64,000 nucleotides of DNA from Adlercreutzia muris (GTDB lineage: Bacteria; Actinomycetota; Coriobacteriia; Coriobacteriales; Eggerthellaceae). Positions 42,156 to 51,607 of the stretch are shown here, one piece after another (position 1 is the first letter of the stretch; each line of letters starts with the position of its first letter). The DNA lies in NCBI RefSeq assembly GCF_008831045.1, contig NZ_WAJS01000009.1, positions 26,032 through 90,031 of the forward strand, read 5' to 3'. Below the pieces are notes generated by a model. That model made no database searches. It was not told the DNA's origin and saw only the letters and a list, made by a program, of their open reading frames with translations. The translations under genes were made by a program, and so were the position numbers.

Positions 42156-43166
42156 ATGCTGTCGGAGCGACGCCAGAGGGTGCTGCGCGCGCTGATCGAG
42201 GACTACATCGAGTACGCACTGCCCGTGGGATCGCGCACGCTCACCGAGCGCCACCGGCTCGGCGTGAGCCCGGCCACGGTGCGCAACGACCTATCCGCCC
42301 TGGAGGACGCGGGCTTCATCCAGCAGCCCCACACCTCGGCCGGCCGTGTGCCCACCGATGCCGGCTACCGCACCTTCGTCGACGAGCTGCTCTCGTCGGG
42401 CCTCGCCGAGGAGGAGCGGCCCCATCCCGCCATGATGGACGAGCTGCGCGGCGCCGCCTGCGAACTGGATGCCCTCATGGAGCGCACATCCGCCGCCCTG
42501 GCGCGGCTCACCGACTGCCTCTCCATCGTCATGGCCCCCTCGGTCTTCGCCGGCCGCATTCGCCAGATCACCCTCGTGTCCCTGTCGGTGTGGCAGGCCA
42601 TCATCATCGTGGTGGCCGATGACGGCCAGGTGGCCAACCGCACGGTCGCCTTCTCCGAAGAGGTCACCTCCGATGAGCTGGCGGCGGCCCAGAACCTGCT
42701 GAACCGGCTGCTCGTGGGCCAGTCGGCCCGGGATGTGCGCCGCTCTCTGGACGCGAGCACCATTGAGGCCCTGCGCGATCCCCTCGTGCAGCTCGTCATC
42801 GACGAGGTGGTGGAGTGCCTCGGCGTGAGCGACGGGAACCGGGCCCATAGCCTCGGCATCTCGTCTCTTCTGCGCCAACCGGAGTTCAGCGACGCCAAGG
42901 CGCTCTTGCCGGTCATGGAGGTACTCGAGGACGACGAAGTGCTCCTGCACACCTTCGACGACACGGTGGAGGGGGAAAGCCCCGTCATGGTGCGCATCGG
43001 ACGGGAGAACCCTGCCTCGGAGCTGGCCGGCATCTCCATCGTGGCCTGTTCCTACGGCCGCGGCGACAGCGAGGGCGTCGTCGCCGTTATCGGCCCCACC
43101 CGCATGAACTACGGCAATGCTATCCGCGCCGTGCGCGCCGCCCAGAGCGTGCTCTGCGACGACTAG
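42156..43166 (+). CDS. hrcA: Heat-inducible transcription repressor
   Basis: 336 residues. Binds CIRCE and represses chaperone genes until heat stress. The N-terminal winged helix ([43 protein letters not shown]) is followed by the HrcA family domain with [14 protein letters not shown] and, near the end, [20 protein letters not shown] precedes the ATG. dnaJ follows 50 nt later; grpE and dnaK are missing from between them. Confidence 0.95.
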   Translation: MLSERRQRVLRALIEDYIEYALPVGSRTLTERHRLGVSPATVRNDLSALEDAGFIQQPHTSAGRVPTDAGYRTFVDELLSSGLAEEERPHPAMMDELRGAACELDALMERTSAALARLTDCLSIVMAPSVFAGRIRQITLVSLSVWQAIIIVVADDGQVANRTVAFSEEVTSDELAAAQNLLNRLLVGQSARDVRRSLDASTIEALRDPLVQLVIDEVVECLGVSDGNRAHSLGISSLLRQPEFSDAKALLPVMEVLEDDEVLLHTFDDTVEGESPVMVRIGRENPASELAGISIVACSYGRGDSEGVVAVIGPTRMNYGNAIRAVRAAQSVLCDD

Positions 43167-43216
43167 CGGCGCCACCGACTTTTGTACGACCCATCAGAAA
43201 GGCAAGACGTTCCACT

Positions 43217-44368
43217 ATGGCCGCAACGAAGGACCTCTACGAAATCCTCGGCGTCTCCCGCGACGCCTCCGAAACCGAGATCAAGAAGGCGTTCCGCCAC
43301 CGCGCCCGGGAGCTGCACCCGGATGTGAACAAGGCGCCCGATGCGGAAGACCAGTTCAAGGAATTGAACGAGGCCTACGACGTGCTGAGCGATCCGCAGA
43401 AGAAGGCCGCCTACGACCGCTTCGGCACCGTGCCCGGGGCTGCGGGCGGCGCGGGCCCCTACGGCGGCGTGAACATCGACTTCGAGGACTTGTTCGGAGG
43501 CGGCGGCTTCGGCGGCATGGGCGACATCTTCTCCACTTTCTTCGGCGGCGCGGCGGCCGGGGGCGGACGCCAGGTGCGCAAGGACGGCCGCGACATGGGC
43601 GTGGGCATCCGCATCAGCCTGAAGGAGGCGGCCACCGGCGAGAAGAAGGAGATCGTCTATGATCGCTTGGCGCCGTGCCCCGACTGCGACGGCACGGGCC
43701 TCGGCGAGGGCGGCAAGGAGGTCACCTGCCCTGAATGCGACGGCCGCGGCCGGGTCGTCACTGTGCAGCACACCTTCCTCGGCGACATGCAGTCGGCCAC
43801 CACGTGCCCCGAATGCCACGGCACCGGCACCATTATCGAGAACCCCTGCCCCGAGTGCGAGGGCCAGGGCCGCGTGCCCGACCGCCAGCGCGTATCGGTG
43901 GAGGTGCCCAAGGGCATCCGCGACGGCCAGCAGCTGCGCATCCACGGCTTCGGCGAGGCGGGCATGCAGGGCGCGCCGGCCGGCGACCTCATCGTCACCG
44001 TGCGCATCGCCCCGGACGAGTTCTTCGAGCGCGACGGTGATAACCTGCATTGCAAGCTCGTGGTGCCCATGGTGCAGGCGGCCCTCGGTGCCGATATCGA
44101 GATCGACGGCATCTTCGAGGACGAGAAGGTCACGGTGAAGATCCCCGAGGGATGTCAGAACGACCAGGTGGTGCGCGTAAAGGGCTTCGGCATGCCGCGC
44201 CTGAAGAGCGACGTGCGGGGCGACCTGTTCGCCCACATCGACGTGGAGATTCCCACGAAGCTCTCCAAGCGCGAGCGCGAGCTTTTGGAGGAGCTGGCCG
44301 CCGAGATGGGCGAGACCGTGGATGAGAAGCGCTCGCCGCTGCAGAAGCTGCGGGATATCTTCGAATAG
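43217..44368 (+). CDS. dnaJ: Chaperone DnaJ
   Basis: 383 residues with every DnaJ part: J domain with HPD (about residues 34-36, ELHPDVNK), a Gly/Phe-rich linker with two runs of FGG, a zinc domain with four repeats ([32 protein letters not shown]), and the substrate-binding C-terminal domains. It stimulates DnaK, whose gene is not in this window. Probably co-transcribed with hrcA and so under CIRCE control. Confidence 0.96.
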   Translation: MAATKDLYEILGVSRDASETEIKKAFRHRARELHPDVNKAPDAEDQFKELNEAYDVLSDPQKKAAYDRFGTVPGAAGGAGPYGGVNIDFEDLFGGGGFGGMGDIFSTFFGGAAAGGGRQVRKDGRDMGVGIRISLKEAATGEKKEIVYDRLAPCPDCDGTGLGEGGKEVTCPECDGRGRVVTVQHTFLGDMQSATTCPECHGTGTIIENPCPECEGQGRVPDRQRVSVEVPKGIRDGQQLRIHGFGEAGMQGAPAGDLIVTVRIAPDEFFERDGDNLHCKLVVPMVQAALGADIEIDGIFEDEKVTVKIPEGCQNDQVVRVKGFGMPRLKSDVRGDLFAHIDVEIPTKLSKRERELLEELAAEMGETVDEKRSPLQKLRDIFE

Positions 44369-44379
44369 GGGAGTCGTTC

Positions 44380-45288
44380 ATGTCGCTTCCGCGCTTCTTT
44401 TTGGAAAACCAGGTGCTCGCTGCCGAGACGGAGGCGGTGTTTCCGCTGCGGCTGGCGGCCGACGACGTGAAGCACGCGAAGGTGCTGCGCCTGACTGCGG
44501 GCGAGCATATCGCCGTCATCGACGGGGCAAGCGACTACTTCGAGTGCGAGATCATCGATATCTCCAACGGGTTGCCGCTCGTCTCCATCGCCCGTCACGA
44601 GGAGGCGCCCGCGGAAGGTCCTCAGGTGGTATTGCTCCAGGGCCTGGCCAAGGGCGACAAGATGGAGACGGTCATCCGCCATGCCACCGAGGTGGGCGTG
44701 GCGGCCTTCGTGCCCCTGACCTGCAGGCGCTCGGTGGTGAAGCTGGACGGCAAGAAGGCCGCGGCCAAGACCGAGCGATGGTGGGCCATCGCCAAGAGCG
44801 CGGCCATGCAGTCGGGGCAGGCTCGCATTCCCGAGGTGAGCGAGCCGGCGACCGTGGGGGAGGCCTGCGCGCGGCTCGACGGCGCCACGGCCGTGCTCGT
44901 GTGCTGGGAGGAGGCACCCGGCAGCGCGAGCCTGCGCGAAGCGATCCAGGGCGCTCTCGCCGCCACGCGCACCCCTGCGGCCGATGCCCGCATCGCTGTG
45001 GTGGTGGGCCCCGAGGGCGGCCTGGCCGAAGAGGAGGTGCGCGCGCTTCTGGCGAGCAACCCCCGTGCCCGCCTCGTCACGCTGGGGCCCTCTATCTTGC
45101 GCACCGAGACGGCGGGCATCGTGGCCCCGGCCCTGGCGCTCTACGAGCTCGGCGCCATGGGGAACGGCCCCGAGAGGGCTGAGATCGAGCGGGTCGAAGA
45201 AGATGCGGGGACGGTTCTCCCGGCCCCCTCGCCAGCGGCCGAGGGCTTCGTGGCGATGTTCCCGTCGGCGGAGATCGCCGATGCGTAG
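44380..45288 (+). CDS. rsmE: 16S rRNA m3U1498 methyltransferase
   Basis: 302 residues. SPOUT-class enzyme; the SAM-binding knot is shown by VVGPEGGLAEEE and LGPSILRTETAGIVA near residues 210-245, with QGLAKGDKMETVIRHATEVGV upstream. About 45 residues follow the family end, ending in an unstructured tail. The stop overlaps mtaB by 8 nt. Confidence 0.94.
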   Translation: MSLPRFFLENQVLAAETEAVFPLRLAADDVKHAKVLRLTAGEHIAVIDGASDYFECEIIDISNGLPLVSIARHEEAPAEGPQVVLLQGLAKGDKMETVIRHATEVGVAAFVPLTCRRSVVKLDGKKAAAKTERWWAIAKSAAMQSGQARIPEVSEPATVGEACARLDGATAVLVCWEEAPGSASLREAIQGALAATRTPAADARIAVVVGPEGGLAEEEVRALLASNPRARLVTLGPSILRTETAGIVAPALALYELGAMGNGPERAEIERVEEDAGTVLPAPSPAAEGFVAMFPSAEIADA

Positions 45289-46636
45289 GGCCGCCTTCCG
45301 CTTCGCCGTGGTGAACCTGGGCTGCAAGGTGAACCGCGTGGAGGCCGATGGCTTCGAGCGGTTGCTCGCCGGACGCGGGGGAGCGCCGTCGCCTGTGGCC
45401 GAGGCCGACCTCATCGTGGTAAACACCTGCACGGTCACCGGCGAGGCCGAGAAGAAGACCCGTAAGGCCGTGCGCCACGCCCTGTTCGCCAACGAGGAAG
45501 CGCCCGTTGTCGTTACTGGCTGCGCAACGGAAATCGATGCGGCGTCATACGAGGCCCTGGGAAGCCGCGTGACCGTAGTCCCGAAAGCCGTTATGGCGCT
45601 CTATTTGGAAGAGGGCGCATTTCCGTCACGACTTCCCGCGGGGGGCTCCCCCCTCGATACTCGCGCGCAGCGCGATGACCACACGGCGGAAGAGGGCGAG
45701 CTGGCTGCACCCGAGAGGCCGGCTCCTTCTACCGGCAACCGCGCTGCCGGGCTCGCGGCGCCTGAGGGCGCAGAGGCGGTGCTGCCCGCCGACGGGCGCA
45801 CGCGTATCGGCATCAAAGTACAGGACGGCTGCGACAACGCTTGCACGTACTGCATCGTGCACGTGGCCCGCGGCCGCGCGACGAGCCGGAATGCCGACGA
45901 GGTGGCGGCCGAGGCCGTAGCCCTGGCGCGGGCCGGGGTGCGGGAAATCGTGCTCACGGGCATCAACCTGGGATCCTACGACGCCGACGGCCTGGATCTG
46001 GCCGACCTCTGCCGGCGCCTGCTCGCCGAGACGGCCGAGCTGCACGCGCCGGGCGAGCCGCCCTGCCGCTTCCGCATCGGCTCGGTCGAGCCCATGGACG
46101 TGTCGATGGACCTCATCGGCCTTCTCGCCGAGGCCAGGGGGCGCCTCTGCCGCCATCTGCACCTGCCCCTGCAATCGGGCTCGTCAAAGGTGCTGCGGGA
46201 GATGGGCCGCCCCTACGACGCCGAGGAGTATCGCCAGCTCGTGGACTACTTGCGGGCCATGGTGCCCGAAATAGCGCTCACCACCGACATCATCGTGGGC
46301 TTTCCCGGAGAGACCGAGCAGGACTTCGAGGACACTTGCGCCTTGGCCCGCCACGTCGGCTTCGCGAAGATTCATGTGTTTCCGTACTCGCGGCGCGAGG
46401 GAACGCCGGCGGCTGAGCGCCCCGACCAGGTGCCTCCCGGGGAGAAGGCCGCCCGGGCGGCCCGCTTGCGCACCCTGACCGACGAACTGGCCGCGGCCGA
46501 CCACGCCGCGCGTGCGGGCGCGGTCGAGCTCGCCCTCGTGGAGCGCCCTGGCCATGCCACTACCGAGAGCTACCACGAGATGCCCGCGCCCGCCGGTGCC
46601 GCCATCGGCTCTCTTGTCCCGGTTAAAATAGGGTAG
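45281..46636 (+). CDS. mtaB: tRNA (t6A37)-methylthiotransferase, MtaB family
   Basis: 451 residues. Adds a methylthio group to t6A at position 37 of tRNA. The N-terminal UPF0004 cluster domain has NLGCKVNR, NTCTVT and TGCA; the radical SAM motif is CDNACTYC. Between them is a linker of about 55 residues rich in Ala, Pro and Glu that is longer than usual. A short TRAM-like end follows (ELALVERPG). The ATG at 45281 lies in the rsmE end; the frame upstream belongs to a shadow of rsmE. Confidence 0.93.
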   Translation: MRRAAFRFAVVNLGCKVNRVEADGFERLLAGRGGAPSPVAEADLIVVNTCTVTGEAEKKTRKAVRHALFANEEAPVVVTGCATEIDAASYEALGSRVTVVPKAVMALYLEEGAFPSRLPAGGSPLDTRAQRDDHTAEEGELAAPERPAPSTGNRAAGLAAPEGAEAVLPADGRTRIGIKVQDGCDNACTYCIVHVARGRATSRNADEVAAEAVALARAGVREIVLTGINLGSYDADGLDLADLCRRLLAETAELHAPGEPPCRFRIGSVEPMDVSMDLIGLLAEARGRLCRHLHLPLQSGSSKVLREMGRPYDAEEYRQLVDYLRAMVPEIALTTDIIVGFPGETEQDFEDTCALARHVGFAKIHVFPYSRREGTPAAERPDQVPPGEKAARAARLRTLTDELAAADHAARAGAVELALVERPGHATTESYHEMPAPAGAAIGSLVPVKIG

Positions 46637-46733
46637 CCACGGGGGTCGAGACACCCTTGAGCAAGGGGCACCCGTAATTACGGCTTGCGCTCTGCGAGGA
46701 TCCCTCTTTCGGTCGGCGAACACCCCCGTTTCT

Positions 46734-46893
46734 GCGCGAAATCGTGAGTTATGAGCGTCTCGGGGCCGGCGAAGAGCTGAATCCCACGGCACCTTCCACG
46801 AAAACGTCTGGTCAGAATATCGCCGCAACCTCTAATGTCGCAGATCTCGCGTGCCGGAACGCCCTCAGACGCTCATAACTCGCGATTTCGTGC
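46734..46893. repeat. Widely spaced 27-bp inverted repeat E4
   Basis: Arms 46734-46760 and 46867-46893 are reverse complements at 25 of 27 positions and share the core GAGTTATGAGCGTCT. They enclose 106 bp without a gene. The shape resembles a small non-autonomous element (MITE) or two operator sites; no target duplication was identified. Confidence 0.65.
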
Positions 46894-46948
46894 AATTTCG
46901 AGATAGTTCGTCAACCAAAGTGCATCATACGTCTTGGGCATCAAACGG

Positions 46949-46982
46949 CAAAAGCCCCGCAGACTTTGGTGCCTGCGGGGCT
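46949..46982 (-). terminator. Terminator of the flavoprotein gene
   Basis: 10-bp stem AGCCCCGCAG (46953-46962) with CTGCGGGGCT (46973-46982); on the minus strand it ends in GGGGCTTTTG. It is about 50 bp past the flavoprotein stop. Confidence 0.85.
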
Positions 46983-47030
46983 CAAGAGGGAGGGTATGGC
47001 AGGGCTGGGTTCGTCCCAGTCGAGGTTGCC

Positions 47031-48848
47031 TTAGGCGAACAGATCCAAGTCCGGAATCTTCTCGTCAGCGTTGCCGCCGGCGGCGTTGATGCCAGCCATG
47101 CGCCCGAAGGTCACGCAACGGCCGTGGCCGATACCGGGCACATAGGTGGGGTAGTCGCCCGCGCCGAAGAAGTCGCCTGCCGCCGAGCCGCAGACGTAGA
47201 GGCCCTCGATGGGCTGGTCGTTGGCATCGAGCACGTGGGTCTCCAGATCGGTGCGCAGGCCGCCGCACATGGTGAGCAGGTCGGCCTCCAGCTTGCCGGC
47301 ATAGAACGGCGGCTCCACGACCTTGGCCATCACCTCGGGGCGCTTGCCGAAATCGAGGTCCTTGCCGAGATCGCACAGCTCGTTGTAGCGCTCCACGGTG
47401 GCCACGAAGTTCTCGGCGGGCACGCCCATGAGGCCGGCCAGCTCCTCCAGGGTGTCGGCTGTCTGGGTAAGCCCGCTTTCGATCTCGCCCTGAAGCACGA
47501 TCTCCTGGGCCTCCAGGTTGTACTCACCGCCCACGGGCTGGGTCAGCTGGCCCCACTGCAGGCCGCCGCCAAGACCGGCATCCATCTGCTGCTTCACGGC
47601 CTTAAGGCCGTTGGCGTCGTAGATGGTCCAGGCCTCCTTCTGGGTCTGCAGGGCCTTGGTGACCGACTTGGACTGGGTGTTCACATCCTCGTTCTTGAAA
47701 CGCTTGCCCTCCCAGTTCACATGGAGGAAGCCGTAGGAGGCCGCACCGAAGTCGAGGTGCATGACGGCCGCGTGGGGCTCGCTTCGCTGCATGGCGCCGC
47801 CGATCCAGATGGCCTGCTTGTGCATGTCGCCGGTGTCGCAGTCCGGCGGATTGTAGTAGCGGGCGTCCATGGCGTAGGCAGTCATGGGAGCGTAGTACTG
47901 GAACATCTCGTCGTCGGCGGCGTAGTCGCCCGACGCAATGACGACCGACTTGGCGTTGATCTGCACCATGCCCTCGGGGGTGCTCACGATGGCGCCAGTC
48001 ACCGGGCCCTCGCCGTCGCGCACGAGGCGCTCGGACTTGGTCTCCCAGCGGATTTCGCCGCCGTTAGCGGCGATGGCATCGTACAGGGCGGGCACGAGCA
48101 CGGCGTTGCCGTACACGTCGCCCACGCCGGAACCCTGGTAGAAGGTGAAGTTCACCGTCTCCTCCAGCATGCCCTCCTTGTAGAAGATGTGGGTGACGGG
48201 ATACTCGGTGTAGTCGGGACCCTTGTAGTAGCCGTCCCACAAAAGCGCCTCCAGGCCCTGGGCCTTGGCGATGTCGTAGAGCCAGTCGAAGCAGGCGCCG
48301 GACTTGCGGGCGTACTCCCACAGCAGCGGCTCCTTCACGCGGCCCTGGGCCCAGTTGATCCAGCGACGCACCACGTGCACGTAGTCGGGCTCCTCCAGCA
48401 GGCCCTGCTTCACCAGGTCGGCCTGGACTTTGGTGTGGAAGCCGGCGATATGCACGCCGCGGGCGATGGCCTGCTCGCTGTTCTTGTCGATGGTGATGAC
48501 CTTCGCGCCCTCCTCCAGAGCGGCCAGGGTGGCGCAGCAGCCGCCCAGGCCCGCGCCGATCACGAGCACGTCGGTGTCCTCGGTCGCGGTGATCTCGTCG
48601 GCGGGAATGGGCTCTGGCGCGATCTCCCAGCTGTGCAGGCCCTGGGTGTCGGGGCCGGCCGAAGCGCCGTTGTCGGCCATGGGCATGCCGCCGGTTTGGG
48701 ACAGCGTCTCGCCGCCTGCGGCGCTCTCGGCGGGCGTCTGGGGCGCACAGCCCGCGAGCCCGGCCACGGCAGCCCCGGCGGCCGCAGTAGCCCCCAGACC
48801 GAAGAATGCGCGGCGGGAAAGGCCGCTCTTGCTCTGTTCCTTGGTCAT
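47031..48848 (-). CDS. Tat-exported, lipobox-containing FAD-dependent reductase (fumarate reductase-like)
   Basis: 605 residues. The N-terminus has a twin-arginine motif (SRRAFFGLG, R12-R13) and then a lipobox LAGC with Cys34, so it should be exported folded and tethered outside. The FAD Rossmann motif VLVIGAGLGGCCATLA is at about residues 93-109, and the C-terminal GICDYPTYVPGIG-like end (GAGDYPTYVPGIGHG) with GRMAGINAAGG closes the FAD site, as in FrdA-like flavoproteins. No haem domain, so electrons must come from a partner cytochrome. Substrate unknown. The ATG at 48846-48848 has AAAGGAGGAATC upstream. Divergent membrane LuxR gene probably regulates it. Confidence 0.92.
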   Translation of the reverse strand: MTKEQSKSGLSRRAFFGLGATAAAGAAVAGLAGCAPQTPAESAAGGETLSQTGGMPMADNGASAGPDTQGLHSWEIAPEPIPADEITATEDTDVLVIGAGLGGCCATLAALEEGAKVITIDKNSEQAIARGVHIAGFHTKVQADLVKQGLLEEPDYVHVVRRWINWAQGRVKEPLLWEYARKSGACFDWLYDIAKAQGLEALLWDGYYKGPDYTEYPVTHIFYKEGMLEETVNFTFYQGSGVGDVYGNAVLVPALYDAIAANGGEIRWETKSERLVRDGEGPVTGAIVSTPEGMVQINAKSVVIASGDYAADDEMFQYYAPMTAYAMDARYYNPPDCDTGDMHKQAIWIGGAMQRSEPHAAVMHLDFGAASYGFLHVNWEGKRFKNEDVNTQSKSVTKALQTQKEAWTIYDANGLKAVKQQMDAGLGGGLQWGQLTQPVGGEYNLEAQEIVLQGEIESGLTQTADTLEELAGLMGVPAENFVATVERYNELCDLGKDLDFGKRPEVMAKVVEPPFYAGKLEADLLTMCGGLRTDLETHVLDANDQPIEGLYVCGSAAGDFFGAGDYPTYVPGIGHGRCVTFGRMAGINAAGGNADEKIPDLDLFA

Positions 48849-49015
48849 GATTCCTCCTTTAAGAATCCTCCCCATCCGAGGCTCGGCGCCACGAATGCGA
48901 CATCGCCCCCGCCCCGCTCCCTTCGGCGGGGCCCTCGGCAGCGTTGCCGGCTGCGCTGGGCAGCTGATCCGATTCAAGCGCAAAGGCTCGGGTGAATCTC
49001 CCCGTCGGCAGGGGG

Positions 49016-49062
49016 AAACGTCTCCCTCATACCCAATATCCCCCTCCCAGGGGGAGACGTTT
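49016..49062. promoter_or_regulatory. Inverted repeat between the flavoprotein and LuxR genes, putative operator
   Basis: AAACGTCTCCC (49016-49026) and GGGAGACGTTT (49052-49062) are perfect reverse complements separated by 25 bp. They stand upstream of both divergent genes and 36 bp before the LuxR -10, a position suited to an activator. Confidence 0.6.
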
Positions 49063-49097
49063 TTCCTGGCTCTGAGGGGAGGCGACTTCCAAACCCC

Positions 49098-49103
49098 TAT
49101 AAT
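49098..49103 (+). promoter_or_regulatory. -10 element of the LuxR gene
   Basis: A perfect TATAAT at 49098-49103 with no recognisable -35 at 16-18 bp. Transcription would start close to the ribosome site GGAGGG, leaving a leader of about 12 nt. Confidence 0.65.
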
Positions 49104-49122
49104 GTCGGCGGAGGGATAGACC

Positions 49123-50577
49123 ATGAAGAACAAGTTTTCTCGGGAGCACTGGCTCTCGCCGGACGTGCTCGGCTTCGCCGCCCACTGGGCGTGGATTTGG
49201 TGCGTGTTCTGGAGCAGCCGCTTCTACGAGGAGGGAGCGCAGCTGGGCGCCGCTGCCTTCACTCCGGGCACCATGCTCGAACCGCTCTGGGTCGTGTCCC
49301 TGCTCGCCAACGTGGTGTCCATCGCGGCCTTTCTGCTGCTTGCCCGCGTGCGCAACCCCCTCTCGGAGTTGCGAGTCGTGCCCTGGGAAGCGGCGGTTCT
49401 CACCGCGCTGGGCACTCTGTGCGTCTCCCTGCTGCCAGGCCTCGTGGATCCGAGCTCGGCGCCCACCCTTTATTTAGTGGGAGCCGTTCTGACGGGCGTG
49501 GGTAGCGGTGGCATTGTGGTGCTGTGGGGCGAACGGCTCGTGGAGTACGGCCCGCGCCGGCTCATGCGGGTCTTCGTTGCCGCCATCATCATGGCCGCAG
49601 GGGCCTACGGCGTACTGCTTGCCCTACCCGCAACCGCCGCCCACCTCGCTGTGGCAGCCCTTCCCCTCATGAGCATCGCCTGCTACCGGCGCCAGGCACG
49701 TCGCCTGCCCCGGGTGCCCCAGAAGTACCGCAACCTGCCCGTTGCAGCGCGGTTGCCTCTCGTCATGATCCTCGTGGCTTTCTTCTTCGGCCTGTCCTTC
49801 GGGCTCATGAAAGGGCTCATGGCCCCCGTGGGGGCGGGGTGGATCAATCTGCGCGACCTTCTCAACATCGTGGCCATCGTGGGGGCGGCCGGTGCCTTCT
49901 ACATCACCAGCGCCGTGTTCAAGATGGACTTCGACCACCTCACCTACCAGGTGGCCCTGCCGGCCATGGCCGCGGGCTTCCTCTTCCTGCCCCTGCACGA
50001 GCCCCTCTCCATCATCGGAACGGCGGTGCACCAGTTCGGCTACCAGTACTTCTATATCGTGCTGTGGGCCATTTGGGCCGTGCTCGCCGCTCGCGAGGAG
50101 GTGCCCGCCGCCTGGATGGCCGCCTGGGGCCTGCTCGCCATCCAGCTCGGCCAGTTCGCCGGATCCGTGGCGGCCGACGTGAGCCACCCCTTCCTGGCGA
50201 GCGATCTGTCCCTGGCCATGCTCGCCGCCCTCGTGATCTTCCTCATCCTGCTCGTGAGCCTGTTCGTGTTCGGAAACCGCTCCGCCTCCACGGGCTGGGG
50301 CTTCGTGCGCCCCATGGAAGAGGAGGCGCGGCCTGCTGCAGGGACAGGACTGGACGAGGCCTGTGAGGCCCTGGCCCGGCGCCACCGCCTGACCTCCCGC
50401 GAGCAGGACGTGTTCCAGCTCTTGGCCCGCGGCCGCAATCGCGCCTTCATTCGCAAGGAGCTCGTCATCGGCGACGAGACGGTGAAGAGCCACGTGAAGG
50501 CCGTCTACCGCAAGTTCGAGGTTCACTCCCAGCAGGAGCTCATCAACCTCGTGGAAGAGGAGCGCACCGCTGGGTAG
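49123..50577 (+). CDS. Membrane-bound LuxR-family regulator
   Basis: 484 residues. About ten to twelve hydrophobic segments (residues 15-385) form a transporter-like sensor; a linker leads to a LuxR helix-turn-helix at about 420-478 (LTSREQDVFQLLARGRNRAF, VIGDETVKSHVKAVYRKF). This architecture is expanded in Eggerthellaceae, where such regulators stand beside exported reductases. It is divergent from the flavoprotein with a shared inverted repeat. The ligand may be the reductase substrate; this is inferred. Confidence 0.93.
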   Translation: MKNKFSREHWLSPDVLGFAAHWAWIWCVFWSSRFYEEGAQLGAAAFTPGTMLEPLWVVSLLANVVSIAAFLLLARVRNPLSELRVVPWEAAVLTALGTLCVSLLPGLVDPSSAPTLYLVGAVLTGVGSGGIVVLWGERLVEYGPRRLMRVFVAAIIMAAGAYGVLLALPATAAHLAVAALPLMSIACYRRQARRLPRVPQKYRNLPVAARLPLVMILVAFFFGLSFGLMKGLMAPVGAGWINLRDLLNIVAIVGAAGAFYITSAVFKMDFDHLTYQVALPAMAAGFLFLPLHEPLSIIGTAVHQFGYQYFYIVLWAIWAVLAAREEVPAAWMAAWGLLAIQLGQFAGSVAADVSHPFLASDLSLAMLAALVIFLILLVSLFVFGNRSASTGWGFVRPMEEEARPAAGTGLDEACEALARRHRLTSREQDVFQLLARGRNRAFIRKELVIGDETVKSHVKAVYRKFEVHSQQELINLVEEERTAG

Positions 50578-50611
50578 GGGCCGCCTCATGCCCTGTTTCC
50601 GAGGGGTTCTG

Positions 50612-50638
50612 TTGCAAGCGCACAAGATGAGGTACAAT
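50612..50638 (+). promoter_or_regulatory. phoH promoter, probably giving a leaderless mRNA
   Basis: TTGCAA (50612-50617) and TACAAT (50633-50638) with 15-bp spacing. The -10 ends 7 nt before the phoH ATG, so transcription should start at or beside the A of the ATG. Confidence 0.6.
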
Positions 50639-50645
50639 AAAGAAC

Positions 50646-51602
50646 ATGACTGATTCCAAGCAGACAACGCTCACAGCGCCCGCCGATGTGGACATGGCGC
50701 TTGTAGTGGGTGAGGCCGACGGGATACTCCACCAGATGGAGGATGCCTTCGATGCCCGCATCACCGTGCGGGGCAATACGGTGTCCCTGGCCGGCGACCC
50801 TATCGAGGTGCAGCAGCTCACGGCGCTGCTCACCGACCTGTTCCGCCAGGCCGAGGGGGGAGAGGCGCCCGATGCCGACTCGGTGCGCCGCGCCATCGAG
50901 CTTCTGCGCCATGCCGAGTTCGCCCCATCGGCTTTGCGCGACGACGTGCTGCTGTCCTACCGCGGCCGAGCCATCCGCCCGAGAACCGCCGGCCAGAAGC
51001 ACTACGTGGACGCCATCCGCGAGAACACCGTCACCTTCGCCATCGGGCCCGCCGGCACGGGCAAGACCTATCTGGCCATGGCCATGGCGGTGGCGGCCCT
51101 GAAGCGCAAGGAAGTGGGCCGTATCGTGCTGTCCCGTCCCATCGTGGAGGCCGGCGAGAACCTGGGCTTTCTGCCCGGCACCCTCTTCGAGAAGGTGGAT
51201 CCCTACATCCGCCCCCTCTACGACGCCCTGTACTCCATGTTCGATATGGAGAAGGCGTCCTTCCTCATCGAGACCGGCGTCATCGAGATCGCGCCCCTCG
51301 CGTTCATGCGCGGCCGCACCTTGAACGACGCCTTCATCATTCTGGACGAGGCCCAGAACACCACCCCCGAGCAGATGAAGATGGCGCTCACCCGCCTCGG
51401 CAACGGAGCAAAGATCGTCGTCACCGGCGATATCTCCCAAATCGATCTTCCACGGGGCATAAGCGGCCTCGTGCAGGTGCGCTCCATTCTGGAGGGCATC
51501 GACGACATCGCGTTCTGCGATCTCACCGGAAAGGACGTCGTGCGCCACTCCCTTGTCGCCACCATCGTGGCCGCCTACGAGCGCGCGACGGGAAAGGCCT
51601 GA
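50646..51602 (+). CDS. phoH: PhoH-like ATPase
   Basis: 318 residues. RNA helicase-like P-loop protein: Walker A GPAGTGKTYLAMAMA (about residues 136-150), Walker B FIILDEAQNT and TGDISQIDLP. An N-terminal KH-like part precedes it. Near ybeY in most bacteria, with a likely role in RNA metabolism. No clear ribosome site, in keeping with the leaderless promoter. ybeY begins 5 nt after the stop. Confidence 0.93.
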   Translation: MTDSKQTTLTAPADVDMALVVGEADGILHQMEDAFDARITVRGNTVSLAGDPIEVQQLTALLTDLFRQAEGGEAPDADSVRRAIELLRHAEFAPSALRDDVLLSYRGRAIRPRTAGQKHYVDAIRENTVTFAIGPAGTGKTYLAMAMAVAALKRKEVGRIVLSRPIVEAGENLGFLPGTLFEKVDPYIRPLYDALYSMFDMEKASFLIETGVIEIAPLAFMRGRTLNDAFIILDEAQNTTPEQMKMALTRLGNGAKIVVTGDISQIDLPRGISGLVQVRSILEGIDDIAFCDLTGKDVVRHSLVATIVAAYERATGKA

Positions 51603-51607
51603 TTCCC

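Noticed and set aside
46637..46733. Possible tRNA or small RNA after mtaB, suggested by GGGTCGAGAC.
   Set aside because: No cloverleaf can be drawn; only a short CCCTTG/CAAGGG hairpin is present.
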